From contig NZ_JACHMZ010000001.1 in assembly GCF_014205165.1 (NCBI RefSeq), forward strand, positions 1,524,001 through 1,588,000: a stretch of DNA of 64,000 bases, in the 5' to 3' direction. Shown here piece by piece: positions 7,659-19,401 of this stretch. The notes beneath the pieces were generated by a model that ran no database searches, had not been told where the DNA came from, and saw only the letters and a program-made list of their open reading frames with translations. The position numbers and the translations under genes are program-made. The DNA comes from Micromonospora carbonacea. Lineage in GTDB: Bacteria; Actinomycetota; Actinomycetes; Mycobacteriales; Micromonosporaceae. Numbering within the stretch: the stretch's first letter is position 1; the number at the start of each line of letters is the position of its first letter.

Positions 7659-8606
7659 TCAGCGCAGCGTGGCCAGGGCCGCCGGTGAGACGTTGCCGCC
7701 GCTGAGCACCAGCACCACCCGGGTGCACGACGCGGCGCTGACCAGGCCGGTGCGCAGCGCCGCGTAGGTGACGGCGGCGGACGGCTCGACCAGGAGCTTC
7801 GTGGCGTCCAGCAGCTCCCACCACGCGCCCCAGATCGCGTCCTCGGCGACCTCCACCACGTCGTCCACCAGGGCCTGGATGTGGGCCAGGGTGTGCCGGC
7901 CGGCGAAGGGGGCGGCCAGCCCGTCGGCCATCGACCGGGGCGGCGTCGCCGGGGCCGCGCCCCCGGTGCGCAGGGCGTGCCCGACGGCGTTGGCGGTGGC
8001 CGGCTCCACCCCGACGATCCGTGCCGCCGGCGCCGCCGCCCGTACCGCCGCGGCCACCCCGCTGATCAGCCCGCCGCCGCCCACCGGCACCAGGACCAGC
8101 CCCGGCGGCGGGCCGTCGGCCAGGATCTCCCGGCCGATGGTGGCCTGGCCGGCGATGACGTCCGGGTCGTCGAACGGCGGCAGCAGGTGGTATCCGCGTT
8201 CCGCCGCGATGGCCTCGCAGGTGCCGAGCAGGTCGTCGGTGAGCACGACCTCCCCGCCGTACCGGCGGACCGCCTCGATCTTGGTCGGCACCGCGTGCGG
8301 CGGCATGCACACCACGGTGGGCAGGGCGTACGCCTGGCCGGCGTACGCCACGGCCATCGCGTGGTTACCGGCGGAGAAGGCGGCCAGGCCGGCCGGTCGA
8401 CCGGCGCGTTCGGTGAGCGCGAGCAGCGCGTTGAGCACCCCGCGCGTCTTGAAGCTGCCGGTGTGTTGCAGGTTCTCCGCCTTGACCCAGAGGTCGAGGC
8501 CGTACTCGTCGCCGATGTGCGTGCAGGCCAGCAGCGGGGTGCGGACGACCCGCCCGCCGATCCGCCGCTGCGCCGCCGTGATGTCGTCCGCGCTCACCAA
8601 CTGCAC
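7659..8606 (-). CDS. Serine/threonine dehydratase-like PLP enzyme (fold type II)
   Basis: A 315-residue PLP enzyme of the threonine dehydratase/serine racemase group. The Schiff-base lysine is Lys53 in HTGSFKTRG, the phosphate-binding loop is PVGGGGLISG, AFSAGNHAMAVAYA is the substrate loop, and LVLSGGNVS closes the cofactor site. There is no ACT regulatory domain, so it resembles the catabolic or racemase type more than biosynthetic IlvA. Likely reaction: deamination of Thr or Ser to 2-oxoacid and ammonia; racemase or hydroxyaspartate activity cannot be excluded. GTG 8606 is seven bases after TAGGCT, implying a leaderless transcript; GTG 8597 is an alternative. Confidence 0.88.
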   Translation of the reverse strand: MQLVSADDITAAQRRIGGRVVRTPLLACTHIGDEYGLDLWVKAENLQHTGSFKTRGVLNALLALTERAGRPAGLAAFSAGNHAMAVAYAGQAYALPTVVCMPPHAVPTKIEAVRRYGGEVVLTDDLLGTCEAIAAERGYHLLPPFDDPDVIAGQATIGREILADGPPPGLVLVPVGGGGLISGVAAAVRAAAPAARIVGVEPATANAVGHALRTGGAAPATPPRSMADGLAAPFAGRHTLAHIQALVDDVVEVAEDAIWGAWWELLDATKLLVEPSAAVTYAALRTGLVSAASCTRVVLVLSGGNVSPAALATLR

Positions 8607-8613
8607 ACGGCGC

Positions 8614-8619
8614 AGCCTA
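8614..8619 (-). promoter_or_regulatory. -10 box TAGGCT, leaderless start
   Basis: Seven bases upstream of GTG 8606 on the minus strand, with no ribosome site between. Confidence 0.55.
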
Positions 8620-8718
8620 GCCGCCACCTCACACCGCCTCGCGCCCTCGCACCCACCACGGAGCCCGGCCGGGCCGCCCCGCGCCCCTCGCCGGGTCAGC
8701 CGCCGCACCCGGTCGGGG

Positions 8719-9552
8719 TCAGCCGCGCGGGGCCGTCTCCAGGGGCCACTCGGTGCTGACCGTCCTGTCGATGCCCCGCCGGTCGAAGGAGAGCTGGAGT
8801 CCCCGGGCCTGCTCGGCGTGCCAGCCGACCTGCGCCCGGTGCAGCGCGTCCGGCCGCATCCGGGCGATGGGCTCGTGCCGGGCGGCGATCGAGCGGGCCA
8901 GGTCGGCGGCGGCCCGCGCGTCGCTGGCGGCGTCGTGGGCGTTGTCGAGCGTGACCTCGTAGTACCGGCACAGGTCGCCGAGCTGCCGGCGGCCGTACCA
9001 CCGGGGTTCGACCTGCTGGTGCAGCACGGACGGGTCGATGACGACGGCCCGGTCCCAGTCGATGGCCGGCAGGCCGTGCCGGGCCAGCTCGGTGTGCAGG
9101 GCCGTCACGTCGTACGGGGCGCAGAAGGCCACCAGCGGCGTGGCGTCGGCGATCAGCTTGGCCACCGCCGTGCCCAGCTCCGCGAGCGCCTCGCGGGCCG
9201 GGCGGCCGTCGGCGCGCACCTTCTCGTCGGTGATGCGGTGCCGGGCCGTCGCGTCGGCGGGGATCGGCACGCCCGGGTCGACGAGCCACTCCTGCGTCGT
9301 GCCGTCGCTGTGCACCAGGGCCGCGGAGACGATCCGGGTCTGCGTCGGATCGGGCAGCGTGCCCTCCAGGTCGAAGCCGACGACCGGCAGGTCGTGCCAG
9401 CCGCTGTGGGGTCCGACGGGCGGCGCGACCCGGGCCGGCACGCACCCGTCGTGGTACGTGTTCCAGACCCCGTTGGCGCTGGCGCGCCGGCCGGCGCCGG
9501 CCTCCACGGGGGCGTGGCAGGTGGCGCAGCGCCCGGCGTACTTGTTGATCAC
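8719..9552 (-). CDS. DEDDh 3'-5' exonuclease with N-terminal zinc-ribbon-like segment
   Basis: A 277-residue protein of the DnaQ/epsilon-like exonuclease superfamily. Metal-binding block I is VVGFDLEGT, block II VAFCAPYDVTAL, block III DNAHDAASDARAAADL (His and Asp of DEDDh). Before it lies a 45-residue segment with RCATCHAP and YHDGC, which looks like a small zinc site and is unusual for a stand-alone exonuclease; it might bind nucleic acid. Related stand-alone proteins are annotated as polymerase III epsilon-like exonucleases but are not replisome subunits. GTG 9552 has AGGAGA seven bases upstream. Diverges from the esterase at 9777. Confidence 0.85.
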   Translation of the reverse strand: MINKYAGRCATCHAPVEAGAGRRASANGVWNTYHDGCVPARVAPPVGPHSGWHDLPVVGFDLEGTLPDPTQTRIVSAALVHSDGTTQEWLVDPGVPIPADATARHRITDEKVRADGRPAREALAELGTAVAKLIADATPLVAFCAPYDVTALHTELARHGLPAIDWDRAVVIDPSVLHQQVEPRWYGRRQLGDLCRYYEVTLDNAHDAASDARAAADLARSIAARHEPIARMRPDALHRAQVGWHAEQARGLQLSFDRRGIDRTVSTEWPLETAPRG

Positions 9553-9687
9553 TGAGCTGTCTCCTGTGGGGTGTCGACGAACAGGAGACGATCTTCGGGT
9601 ACGCGCCCGGCGGGCATCCTGCCGCACACGCCGACGAACGGGCGGATTTCCGCCTCTTGTGGACGGTCGCGTGACCCCTACCGGGCA

Positions 9688-9700
9688 CCCCTGTTAGGGG
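9688..9700. promoter_or_regulatory. Small inverted repeat CCCCT-GTT-AGGGG
   Basis: Five-base arms around GTT in the 224-base divergent intergenic region, upstream of TTGACC (9717-9722). May be an operator for the esterase gene; could be chance. Confidence 0.3.
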
Positions 9701-9776
9701 ATCGGTGATCTTCCATTTGACCCGCATCCAGTGATATCAATCTCGCACCACCACTTCCCACCCCCAGGAGTGCGAC

Positions 9777-10580
9777 GTGCGGAGATCCCGTCTCGTTACC
9801 CTCGCCGTGAGCCTCGCGGCGTCCATCGGCGCCACGCTCACGCTGGCCGTCCCCGCCCAGGCCGCGCCCAGCGACCGCTACGTCGCCCTCGGCGACTCGT
9901 ACGCCTCCGGCGTCGGCGCCGGCAGCTACACCTCGGAGAGCGGAAGCTGCCAGCGCAGCACCAACGCGTACCCGGCGCTCTACAACGCCAACGTCAAGCC
10001 CGCGTCGTACAAGTCGGTGGCCTGCTCCGGGGCGACCACCACGGACGTGATCAACAACCAGCTCTCCGTGCTGTCGTCGACCACCACGCTGGTCAGCGTC
10101 ACCATCGGCGGCAACGACGTCGGCTTCGCCAACATCATGACCACCTGCGTGCTCTACGGCGAGAGCCAGTGCGTCGCCGCCGTGCAGGCCGCCGAGGACA
10201 AGGCGCGCGCCGAGCTGTCCGGCAAGCTCGCGAAGGTCTACAGCGGAATCCGGTCCAAGGCCCCGTCGGCGCGGGTGGTGGTGGTCGGTTACCCGGTCTT
10301 CTACCAGCTCGGCACCGTCTGCGTCGGCCTGAGCGCGAACTCGCGGGCGAAGATCAACGAGGGCATCAACCTGGTCGACGACATCACCCGCAGCGCCGCG
10401 GCCTCGGCCGGCTTCACGTTCGCCGACGTCCGCTCCATCTTCGTCGGCCACCAGCTGTGCAGCTACGGCGAGAAGTGGCTGCACGCGCTCAACTTCGCCA
10501 GCATCGGCATCTCGTACCACCCGACGGCGGCCGGCCAGTCCGGCGGCTACTACCCGGTGTTCCGCTCCGCCGCCGGCTGA
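9777..10580 (+). CDS. Secreted SGNH/GDSL esterase-lipase
   Basis: A 267-residue exported hydrolase. Residues 1-29 form a Sec signal peptide (RRSR, hydrophobic core, PAQAAP cleavage region). The catalytic Ser is in YVALGDSYASGVG, block II is VACSGAT, block III TIGGNDVGF, and the Asp/His-type C-terminal block is SYHPTAAGQ. Paired cysteines suggest three disulfides, as in streptomycete GDSL lipases. It probably cleaves short-chain lipids or acetyl esters outside the cell. GTG 9777 follows CAGGAG by six bases. Own promoter likely (TTGACC at 9717); a hairpin follows. Confidence 0.92.
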   Translation: MRRSRLVTLAVSLAASIGATLTLAVPAQAAPSDRYVALGDSYASGVGAGSYTSESGSCQRSTNAYPALYNANVKPASYKSVACSGATTTDVINNQLSVLSSTTTLVSVTIGGNDVGFANIMTTCVLYGESQCVAAVQAAEDKARAELSGKLAKVYSGIRSKAPSARVVVVGYPVFYQLGTVCVGLSANSRAKINEGINLVDDITRSAAASAGFTFADVRSIFVGHQLCSYGEKWLHALNFASIGISYHPTAAGQSGGYYPVFRSAAG

Positions 10581-10598
10581 CCCGACCGGTGTTCCCGC

Positions 10599-10631
10599 GG
10601 GCCCGGGACGGCTCTCCGCCGTCCCGGGCCC
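10599..10631. terminator. GC hairpin between convergent esterase and peroxidase
   Basis: Exact 13-base arms (10599-10611 and 10619-10631) around a seven-base loop, between two convergent genes and without a T-tract. Likely bidirectional terminator. Confidence 0.75.
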
Positions 10632-10646
10632 GTCCGCGTCCGCGGG

Positions 10647-11135
10647 TCAGGCCGGCAGGACCTTCTCGACCGCCGCGCGCAGCTCGGGGGAGTCCGGCGT
10701 GACGGTCGGGGCGAACCGGGCCGCCACCGTGCCGTCCGGGGCCACCAGGAACTTCTCGAAGTTCCACCGCACGTCGCCGGTGTGCCCGTCGCCGTCCGCC
10801 GCGGTCACCAGCGCCGCGTAGAGCGGGTGCCGGTCGGGGCCGTTGACGTCGACCTTCGCCGTGAGCGGGAAGGTGACCCCGTAGTTGACCTGGCAGAACT
10901 CGCCGATCTCGGCGGACGTGCCGGGCTCCTGGCCGGCGAACTGGTTGCACGGCACGCCGAGCACCACCAGGCCCCGGTCGGCGTACTCGGCGTGCAGGGC
11001 CTGGAGGCCGGCGTACTGCGGGGTGAGGCCGCAGCGGGAGGCCACGTTCACCACCAGCAGCGCCCTGCCCCGGTAGCGGGCGAGGTCGGCCGGGCCGCCG
11101 GTGAGGGCGTCGATCTCGGTGTCGAAGACGGTCAT
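10647..11135 (-). CDS. Glutathione peroxidase-family thiol peroxidase
   Basis: A 162-residue thioredoxin-fold peroxidase. The peroxidatic residue is Cys35 in NVASRCGLTPQY (Cys, not Sec); the Gln of VPCNQFAGQEPG and the Trp of VRWNFEKFLV complete the catalytic tetrad. FCQVNYGVTFPLTAKVDVNG is family-typical. Actinobacteria lacking glutathione generally run such enzymes with thioredoxin, and the second Cys in VPCNQF/FCQVNYG could be the resolving residue. It reduces hydroperoxides in the cytosol. Monocistronic, convergent with the esterase and divergent from the chitinase. Confidence 0.93.
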   Translation of the reverse strand: MTVFDTEIDALTGGPADLARYRGRALLVVNVASRCGLTPQYAGLQALHAEYADRGLVVLGVPCNQFAGQEPGTSAEIGEFCQVNYGVTFPLTAKVDVNGPDRHPLYAALVTAADGDGHTGDVRWNFEKFLVAPDGTVAARFAPTVTPDSPELRAAVEKVLPA

Positions 11136-11262
11136 GGGGCGAGGCTACCCAGGTGATCCCCGGCCGGCGTCGCGGCGGCCGTCGGCCGGATTCCCCCGAC
11201 TATCGACGCATGTGCATCTTGACGAACTGATGACGGCGTGAGTAGCGTCTCACCATCCTTTT

Positions 11263-11273
11263 GGAAAGTTTCC
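11263..11273. promoter_or_regulatory. GGAAAGTTTCC palindrome upstream of chitinase
   Basis: An exact 11-base palindrome, extended by TT and TAA to a near-palindrome over 11261-11276, 22 bases before the chitinase start. The position fits a repressor operator or a 5'-UTR element. The regulator is unknown. Confidence 0.5.
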
Positions 11274-11295
11274 TAACTGTTTGGGGAGCCGCCAC

Positions 11296-12918
<1,623 letters not shown>

Positions 12919-12976
12919 TGAAAGGAAGGGCCCCCTGTTAACGCCTTCTGTATAGCAAGGGTCCCCTGCAAACACC
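12919..12976. repeat. Stop-codon-anchored GGGCCCC/GTTAAC repeat, copy B
   Basis: Begins one base after the chitinase stop: AAGGAAGGGCCCCCTGTTAA, then CTTCTGTATAGCAAGGG and TCCCCTGCAAAC. Both halves are recognisable. Together with the GC-rich stretch after it, it fills the 297-base gap before the lipoprotein gene. Confidence 0.85.
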
Positions 12977-13024
12977 CCCGAGGCCCGGGAACCGCACGCG
13001 CGGCGGTTTCCGGGCCCCGGCGCG

Positions 13025-13150
13025 TGCGGGCCCCGGCGCGCGGTGGGCACGGCTGGGCGCGGGGGGCGCGGCCCGGCGGCGCGGCCCGGCGGCGCGGCCG
13101 GGCGGCGCGGCCCGGCGCGCGGGGGCGCGGCCCGGCGTGGGCGTGGCGCG
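13025..13150. repeat. GC-only low-complexity stretch with GCGCGGCCCGGCG units
   Basis: About 125 bases almost free of A and T, with GGCGCGGCCCGGCG-like units repeated four or five times between 13060 and 13135. Located between chitinase and the lipoprotein gene. Probably slippage-generated spacer; no coding sense on either strand. Confidence 0.6.
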
Positions 13151-13215
13151 GGGGTGATGTGTCAGACTCGCCCATCGGCGGCGTCCCCGGTGCAGGGGCC
13201 GAGGGGGAGGGACGG

Positions 13216-13701
13216 ATGGGCGTGACGAACACCAGGGTGGCCGGCAGGGCGGCGCTGGTCGCGACACTCGCGGCCCTCCCGTTCGCCCTGCTCGGCTGCG
13301 GCGAGAGCGGGGGAGCGACCCAGCAGCCCGGCCGGGCGCCCGCCGAGGAGGCCGCCGCGAAGTCCCGGGAGCGGGTCCAGGCGTACCTCGACGCGATGAT
13401 CGCCAAGGACGTGGCCGCCGGGCGCGGCCAGCTGTGCGCCCCCTCCCAGGAGGCCTTCGACGCCGCCGCGACCGGCCCGAACGGCGACTTCGCCGACCAC
13501 TTCACCGTGACCGGGGCGACGATCACCGACGTCCGTCCGGGCGCGAGCGGGCAGGAGGTCAGCACGGAGATCACCGTGACCGCAGGCTCCCGCGAGGCCA
13601 CCCGGCCGCTGCTATTCACCGTCACCCGCAGCGGCGCCGACTGGTGCGTGGCGAGCGAGGCGCCGGGCGGGAACACCCCGGAGCCGTCGGTCACCCCCTG
13701 A
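13216..13701 (+). CDS. Small secreted lipoprotein, NTF2/DUF4878-like
   Basis: A 161-residue precursor with a lipoprotein signal: RVAGRAALVATLAALPFA then the lipobox LLGC (lipidated Cys about residue 27). A Gly/Glu/Ala-rich tether follows, then a compact alpha+beta domain: RERVQAYLDAMIAKDVAAG, repeated beta strands (TVTGATITDV, STEITVTAGS, LLFTVTRSGADWCV) and a Pro-Ser tail. This pattern resembles NTF2-like DUF4878 lipoproteins found widely in actinobacteria; no reaction is known. ATG 13216 with GGGGGAGGG upstream. Stand-alone gene. Confidence 0.75.
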   Translation: MGVTNTRVAGRAALVATLAALPFALLGCGESGGATQQPGRAPAEEAAAKSRERVQAYLDAMIAKDVAAGRGQLCAPSQEAFDAAATGPNGDFADHFTVTGATITDVRPGASGQEVSTEITVTAGSREATRPLLFTVTRSGADWCVASEAPGGNTPEPSVTP

Positions 13702-13723
13702 CCACGCCCCGGGTCGGCGGTGA

Positions 13724-15307
<1,584 letters not shown>

Positions 15308-16342
15308 GTGGCTGATCAGCAGGTCGTCGACCTGCGGTCGGACACCGTGACCCGGCCCACCGCCGGGATGCGGGAGGCGATGGCCGCCGCCGAGGTCGGC
15401 GACGACGTCTACGGCGAGGATCCCACGGTCAACGCCCTCGAAGCCGAGGTCGCCGCGCTGTTCGGGCACGAGGCGGCGCTGTTCGCCCCGACCGGGTCGA
15501 TGGCCAACCAGATCGCCCTGCAACTGGTGGTGCCGCCCGGCGACGAGCTGCTCTGCGACGCCGACGCGCACGTGGTGACGTACGAGATCGGCGCGGCGGC
15601 GGCGTACGGCGGGATCTCGTCGCGGACGTGGCCGGCGGCCGGCGCGGACCTCGACCCCGGCGTGGTCGCCGGGATGGTCCGGCAGGACGGCTACTTCGCG
15701 GTCCCGACGCGGGCGATCGCCGTCGAGCAGACCCACAACCGGGGCGGCGGCGGGGTGATCCCCCTGGCCACGCTGCGCGAGCTGCGCCGGGTCGCCGACG
15801 CCGACGGGCTCGCCCTGCACTGCGACGGGGCCCGGATCTGGCACGCGCACGTGGCCGACCGGGTGCCCCTGGCGGAGTACGGCGCGCTGTTCGACACCCT
15901 GTCCGTCTGCCTGTCGAAGGGCCTCGGCGCGCCGGTCGGCTCGCTGGTGGTGGGCAGCGCGGAGCGGATCGGGCGGGCGCGGACGATCCGCAAGCGGATG
16001 GGCGGCGGGATGCGCCAGGCCGGGGTGCTCGCCGCCGCCGGCCGGTACGCTCTCGCGCACCACGTCGACCGGCTCGCCGACGACCACGCGAAGGCGGCCC
16101 GCCTGGCGGAGGCGCTCGCCCCGTTCGGGGTGCTCGCCTCGCCGGTGCGCACGAACCTGGTCCCGCTCGACCTGACGAAGACCGAGCTGGACGCGCGGGG
16201 CCTGGCCGCGGCGGCCCGTGCCGAGGGGGTGCTGATCTCGGTGCTCGGCCCGCGCCTAGCCCGCCTGGTCACCCACCTCGACTCCGACGACGCCGCGATC
16301 GACCGCGCCGCCACCGTCCTGACCTCGATCCTCCGCCGCTGA
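15308..16342 (+). CDS. ltaE: Low-specificity L-threonine aldolase family PLP enzyme
   Basis: A 344-residue fold-type I PLP enzyme. The opening [43 protein letters not shown] and [14 protein letters not shown] are threonine aldolase motifs; Lys204 in [14 protein letters not shown] should hold PLP. Likely reaction: cleavage of L-threonine or L-allo-threonine to glycine and acetaldehyde. GTG 15308 is chosen because DLRSDTVT normally sits within ten residues of the start and the frame upstream belongs to repeat DNA. Downstream of aroG on the same strand and probably cotranscribed through the tandem repeat. Confidence 0.93.
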   Translation: MADQQVVDLRSDTVTRPTAGMREAMAAAEVGDDVYGEDPTVNALEAEVAALFGHEAALFAPTGSMANQIALQLVVPPGDELLCDADAHVVTYEIGAAAAYGGISSRTWPAAGADLDPGVVAGMVRQDGYFAVPTRAIAVEQTHNRGGGGVIPLATLRELRRVADADGLALHCDGARIWHAHVADRVPLAEYGALFDTLSVCLSKGLGAPVGSLVVGSAERIGRARTIRKRMGGGMRQAGVLAAAGRYALAHHVDRLADDHAKAARLAEALAPFGVLASPVRTNLVPLDLTKTELDARGLAAAARAEGVLISVLGPRLARLVTHLDSDDAAIDRAATVLTSILRR

Positions 16343-16372
16343 CCCGGCCCGCCTCCGGGGCGGGAGCGGGGG

Positions 16373-17242
16373 TCAGGGGTGTAGGCGGTTCAGGGTGGCG
16401 ATGTCGGTGGCGTGGCCCTCGTGCTTCTCCGTCGGGGTCTCCACCACGATCGGGAGGCCCGCCGTGGCGGGGTGGGCCATCAGCTCGGCGAACGCCGGCT
16501 CGCCGATGCTGCCCTTGCCGATGTTCTCGTGCCGGTCCCGGGTCGAGCCGCACAGGTCCTTCGAGTCGTTGGCGTGCACCAGCCGCAGCCGGTCGGGCCC
16601 GACCGTGGCCACCAGCGTGTCGAGGCAGGCCGTCATCCCGCCCTCGGCGGCCAGGTCGTGCCCGGCGGCCCAGGCGTGGCAGGTGTCGAAGCAGACGCCC
16701 AGGCCGGGGTGCCGGTCGACCGCGTCGAGGTAGGGGCCGAGGTGCTCCACCCGGGAGGCCAGGGACCGGCCGCCGCCCGCGCTGGGCTCCACCAGCAGCA
16801 GCGGTCCGCCCGCGGCCGTGGTCTCGTCGAGCAGCGGCAGCAGCGCCTCGCGCACCTGGCGCATGGCCGCGTCGGCGTGGCCGGCGTCGACGGCGCTGCC
16901 GGCGTGGAAGACCACCCCCTGAGCGCCGATCGCCCGCCCCCGGCGCAGCGCGTGGGCCAGGGTCTGCGCGGAGCGCTCGACCGTGGCCGGGGTGGGCGAG
17001 CCCAGGTTCACCAGCAGGGACGCGTGGATGAACACGGGCACCCCGCGTGCGGCGCAGCCGTCGCGGAACAGCGCGTCCTGGGTCGGGTCGCCCGCCGGCA
17101 GCGCCCAGCCCCGGGAGTTGGACACGTAGACCTGGACGACCTCGGAGCCGGCGGCGTCGACGTACGGCAGGGCGGCCTTGGCCAGCCCGCCCGAGGTGGG
17201 GGTGTGCGAGCCGACCGGGCGGCGGGGCGCGGGCGTGCTCAC
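16373..17242 (-). CDS. nfo: Deoxyribonuclease IV (endonuclease IV, AP endonuclease)
   Basis: A 289-residue zinc TIM-barrel AP endonuclease that nicks DNA 5' to abasic sites. Family motifs in order: VGSHTPTSGGLAKA, VFIHASLLVNLGSP, VVFHAGSAVDAG, LLLVEPSAGGG (Glu ligand), GVCFDTCHAWAAGHD, LVHANDSKD and HENIGKGSIG, then IVVETPTE. Zinc ligands are the His/Glu/Asp of these blocks. GTG 17242 overlaps the kinase stop codon by four bases (GTGA), so it is translated behind the kinase gene. VSTPAPRR at the N-terminus is a short extension. Confidence 0.93.
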   Translation of the reverse strand: MSTPAPRRPVGSHTPTSGGLAKAALPYVDAAGSEVVQVYVSNSRGWALPAGDPTQDALFRDGCAARGVPVFIHASLLVNLGSPTPATVERSAQTLAHALRRGRAIGAQGVVFHAGSAVDAGHADAAMRQVREALLPLLDETTAAGGPLLLVEPSAGGGRSLASRVEHLGPYLDAVDRHPGLGVCFDTCHAWAAGHDLAAEGGMTACLDTLVATVGPDRLRLVHANDSKDLCGSTRDRHENIGKGSIGEPAFAELMAHPATAGLPIVVETPTEKHEGHATDIATLNRLHP

Positions 17243-19224
17243 AGGCACCCGATCGTGACGGGGGTGCCGGGCGGCACCTGCGAGTTCTCTCCCGGGTTCT
17301 GGTACCGGACGGTGCCGTTGGGGTTGAACTGCACGGTCACCGGGTGGCCCTGGCCCTCCAGTTGCTGCTTGGCCTGCTGGCAGGGCAGGTCGACCACCCG
17401 GGGCACGACGACCTGCGGCGGGCCCTCGCTGATGTCGAGCTTGACCTGGGCGCCCTTCTCCACGCCGGTGCCACTGGCGGGGCTCTGCCCGAGGATCTCG
17501 TCGCGCGGCTTGTCCGACTTCTTGTAGGTCTCCACCGGCACCAGGCCGAGCTGGGCCAGGGCGGTGCGGGCCTCGGCGAGGTTCTTGCCGACCAGGTTGG
17601 GCACCGAGACCGGCGCCTTGCCCTTGCTGAGGGTGACGGTGACCTTCGCGCCGGGCTTGACCTCGGTGCCGACCTTCGGGTCGGTGGCCACCACGACGCC
17701 CTCGGGCAGGGTGTCGTCGTAGCGGGAGCCGCCCTTGACCACCACCAGTTCGGCGTTGGTCAGGTCGTCCTTGGCCAGATCGAAGTCCTTGCCGACCACG
17801 TCGGGCACCGGCAGCCGCTCCGGGCCCCGGGACAGGGTGAGGGTGATCGTGCCGCCCTTGACGATCCGGGCCGCCGAGGCCGGCTCCTGCGTCAGCACGG
17901 CGTCGCGGGGGACCTGCTCGTCGTAGCGGGGCTCGGCGTAGCGCAGCACGAACCCGCCCCGGCCGGCCTGCCCCTCCGCCTCGGCCTTGGTGAGGCCGAC
18001 CAGCTCCGGGGCCACCGTGTAGCGGCCCATCCCGAACCACCAGCCGGTGACCGCGACGACCAGGCCGAGGACCACCAGGGCCGCGAGGACGCCCTTGCGG
18101 CCGCGCGGGTCGCCCATGATCCGGGTACGCAGCGCGGCGAGCCCCGCCATCGGCCCCTCGGGCTCGGGGGTGGCCCGCCGCCGGTGCGGGCGCTGCGGTT
18201 CGGGCTCGGGCAGCCGGGCCCAGGCGGGCCGTTGCGCCGGTCGGACCGCCGCGACCGCCATGGTCGGCTGCGCCATGGCGCTGGTCTCGTCGGCCACCGG
18301 GCGCAGCACGGCGGTGTGCGTGTTGGCGTCGCCCAGGTCGTCGCGGGCCACCTGGACCTCGGCCAGCAGGGCGCCGGCGTCGGTGGGGCGCGCGCCCGGG
18401 TCGCGGCGGGTGGCCCGGGCGACCAGGTCGTCGAGCGCCCGGGGCAGGCCGGGCACCAGCGTGGACGGGGCGGGCACGTCCCGGTCGACGTGCTGCCAGG
18501 CGACGTCCACCGGGCGGTCGCCGTCGTAGGGGACCCGGCCGGTGAGCATCTCGAACAGCACGATGCCGGCCGAGTAGACGTCGGTGCGGGTGTCGGAGCG
18601 GCCGTCGGTGACCAGCTCCGGGGCGACGTACGCCACGGTGGCCATGAGCTGGTTGCCCGGCTCCTCCTCGGAGCTGGCCTCCACGGCCCGGGCCAGCCCG
18701 AAGTCGGCGACCTTGACGACGCTGTCGACGAGGTTCGCCACGCCGCCGGTAGGCGCCTCGGCGACCAGCACGTTCTCCGGCTTGACGTCGCGGTGGACCA
18801 GGCCGGCGCGGTGCGCGGCGGCGATCGCGGCGAGCATCTGCTCCATGATCGCCAGCGCCTCGTCGGGGTTGAGCCGGCGGCGCTCGGCGAGCACGTCGCG
18901 CAGGGTCCGGCCCCGCACGTACTCCATGACCAAATACGGCAGGCCGGCGTGGGTGCCCTGGTCGTAGACCGCGACCACGTTCGGGTGGGTCAGCCGGGCG
19001 ATGGTCTTCGCCTCGTCGGTGAAGCGCGCCAGGAACCCGGCCATCCGGGCCCGCGCGTCGGGGGCCTGGGTCGGGTGGATGATCTTGACGGCGACGGTGC
19101 GCTCCAGGCGCTCGTCGGTGGCGGTGTACACGGTCGCCATGCCGCCACGGGCCACGCGACCGCGAATGCGGTAGCGCCCGTCGAGCAGCGAGCCCAGCAA
19201 CGTGTCGGCGACCTGTGTGTCCAT
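17239..19224 (-). CDS. pknL: Membrane Ser/Thr protein kinase with four PASTA domains (PknL/PknB type)
   Basis: A 661-residue receptor-like kinase. The cytoplasmic kinase domain (about 15-280) has RVARGGMATVYTA, the ATP-anchoring Lys47 in VAVKIIHP, catalytic HRDVKPENVL, VADFGLARAV and APELVTDGRSDTRTDVYSAG. One membrane span about 378-398 (LAALVVLGLVVAVTGWWF), then four PASTA repeats of about 65 residues, expected to bind muropeptides or lipid II outside. The gene diverges from the Rv2175c-type gene just as pknL does in M. tuberculosis, where Rv2175c is a kinase substrate. ATG 19224 is eight bases after TAGACT, suggesting a leaderless mRNA. The stop codon overlaps nfo. Confidence 0.95.
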   Translation of the reverse strand: MDTQVADTLLGSLLDGRYRIRGRVARGGMATVYTATDERLERTVAVKIIHPTQAPDARARMAGFLARFTDEAKTIARLTHPNVVAVYDQGTHAGLPYLVMEYVRGRTLRDVLAERRRLNPDEALAIMEQMLAAIAAAHRAGLVHRDVKPENVLVAEAPTGGVANLVDSVVKVADFGLARAVEASSEEEPGNQLMATVAYVAPELVTDGRSDTRTDVYSAGIVLFEMLTGRVPYDGDRPVDVAWQHVDRDVPAPSTLVPGLPRALDDLVARATRRDPGARPTDAGALLAEVQVARDDLGDANTHTAVLRPVADETSAMAQPTMAVAAVRPAQRPAWARLPEPEPQRPHRRRATPEPEGPMAGLAALRTRIMGDPRGRKGVLAALVVLGLVVAVTGWWFGMGRYTVAPELVGLTKAEAEGQAGRGGFVLRYAEPRYDEQVPRDAVLTQEPASAARIVKGGTITLTLSRGPERLPVPDVVGKDFDLAKDDLTNAELVVVKGGSRYDDTLPEGVVVATDPKVGTEVKPGAKVTVTLSKGKAPVSVPNLVGKNLAEARTALAQLGLVPVETYKKSDKPRDEILGQSPASGTGVEKGAQVKLDISEGPPQVVVPRVVDLPCQQAKQQLEGQGHPVTVQFNPNGTVRYQNPGENSQVPPGTPVTIGCL

Positions 19225-19232
19225 CGGCAGGC

Positions 19233-19238
19233 AGTCTA
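19233..19238 (-). promoter_or_regulatory. -10 box TAGACT, leaderless start of PASTA kinase gene
   Basis: Eight bases upstream of ATG 19224 on the minus strand. Confidence 0.55.
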
Positions 19239-19401
19239 TGTCTCCGGAGGGTGGAGGTTGCACCGGATGCTACAGCCGGATGGCCGGGGTGCCACCACGC
19301 CGCGCGCGTGGACCGGCCCCGGTGCCCCCGCCGACCTGCTCGCCAGCGGGCCGAGGGGGGTGCCGCGCGCCTCCCGGGCGGGGGCGTGGCAGGGTGATCG
19401 G

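Noticed and set aside
15628..17031. Long plus-strand open frame over the aldolase and endonuclease IV genes
   Set aside because: Shadow of real genes in other frames: Arg/Gly/Pro-dominated with no domain. The same applies to many long frames in this GC-rich DNA (for example 100-1476, 13691-16087, 47-kb minus/plus overlaps).
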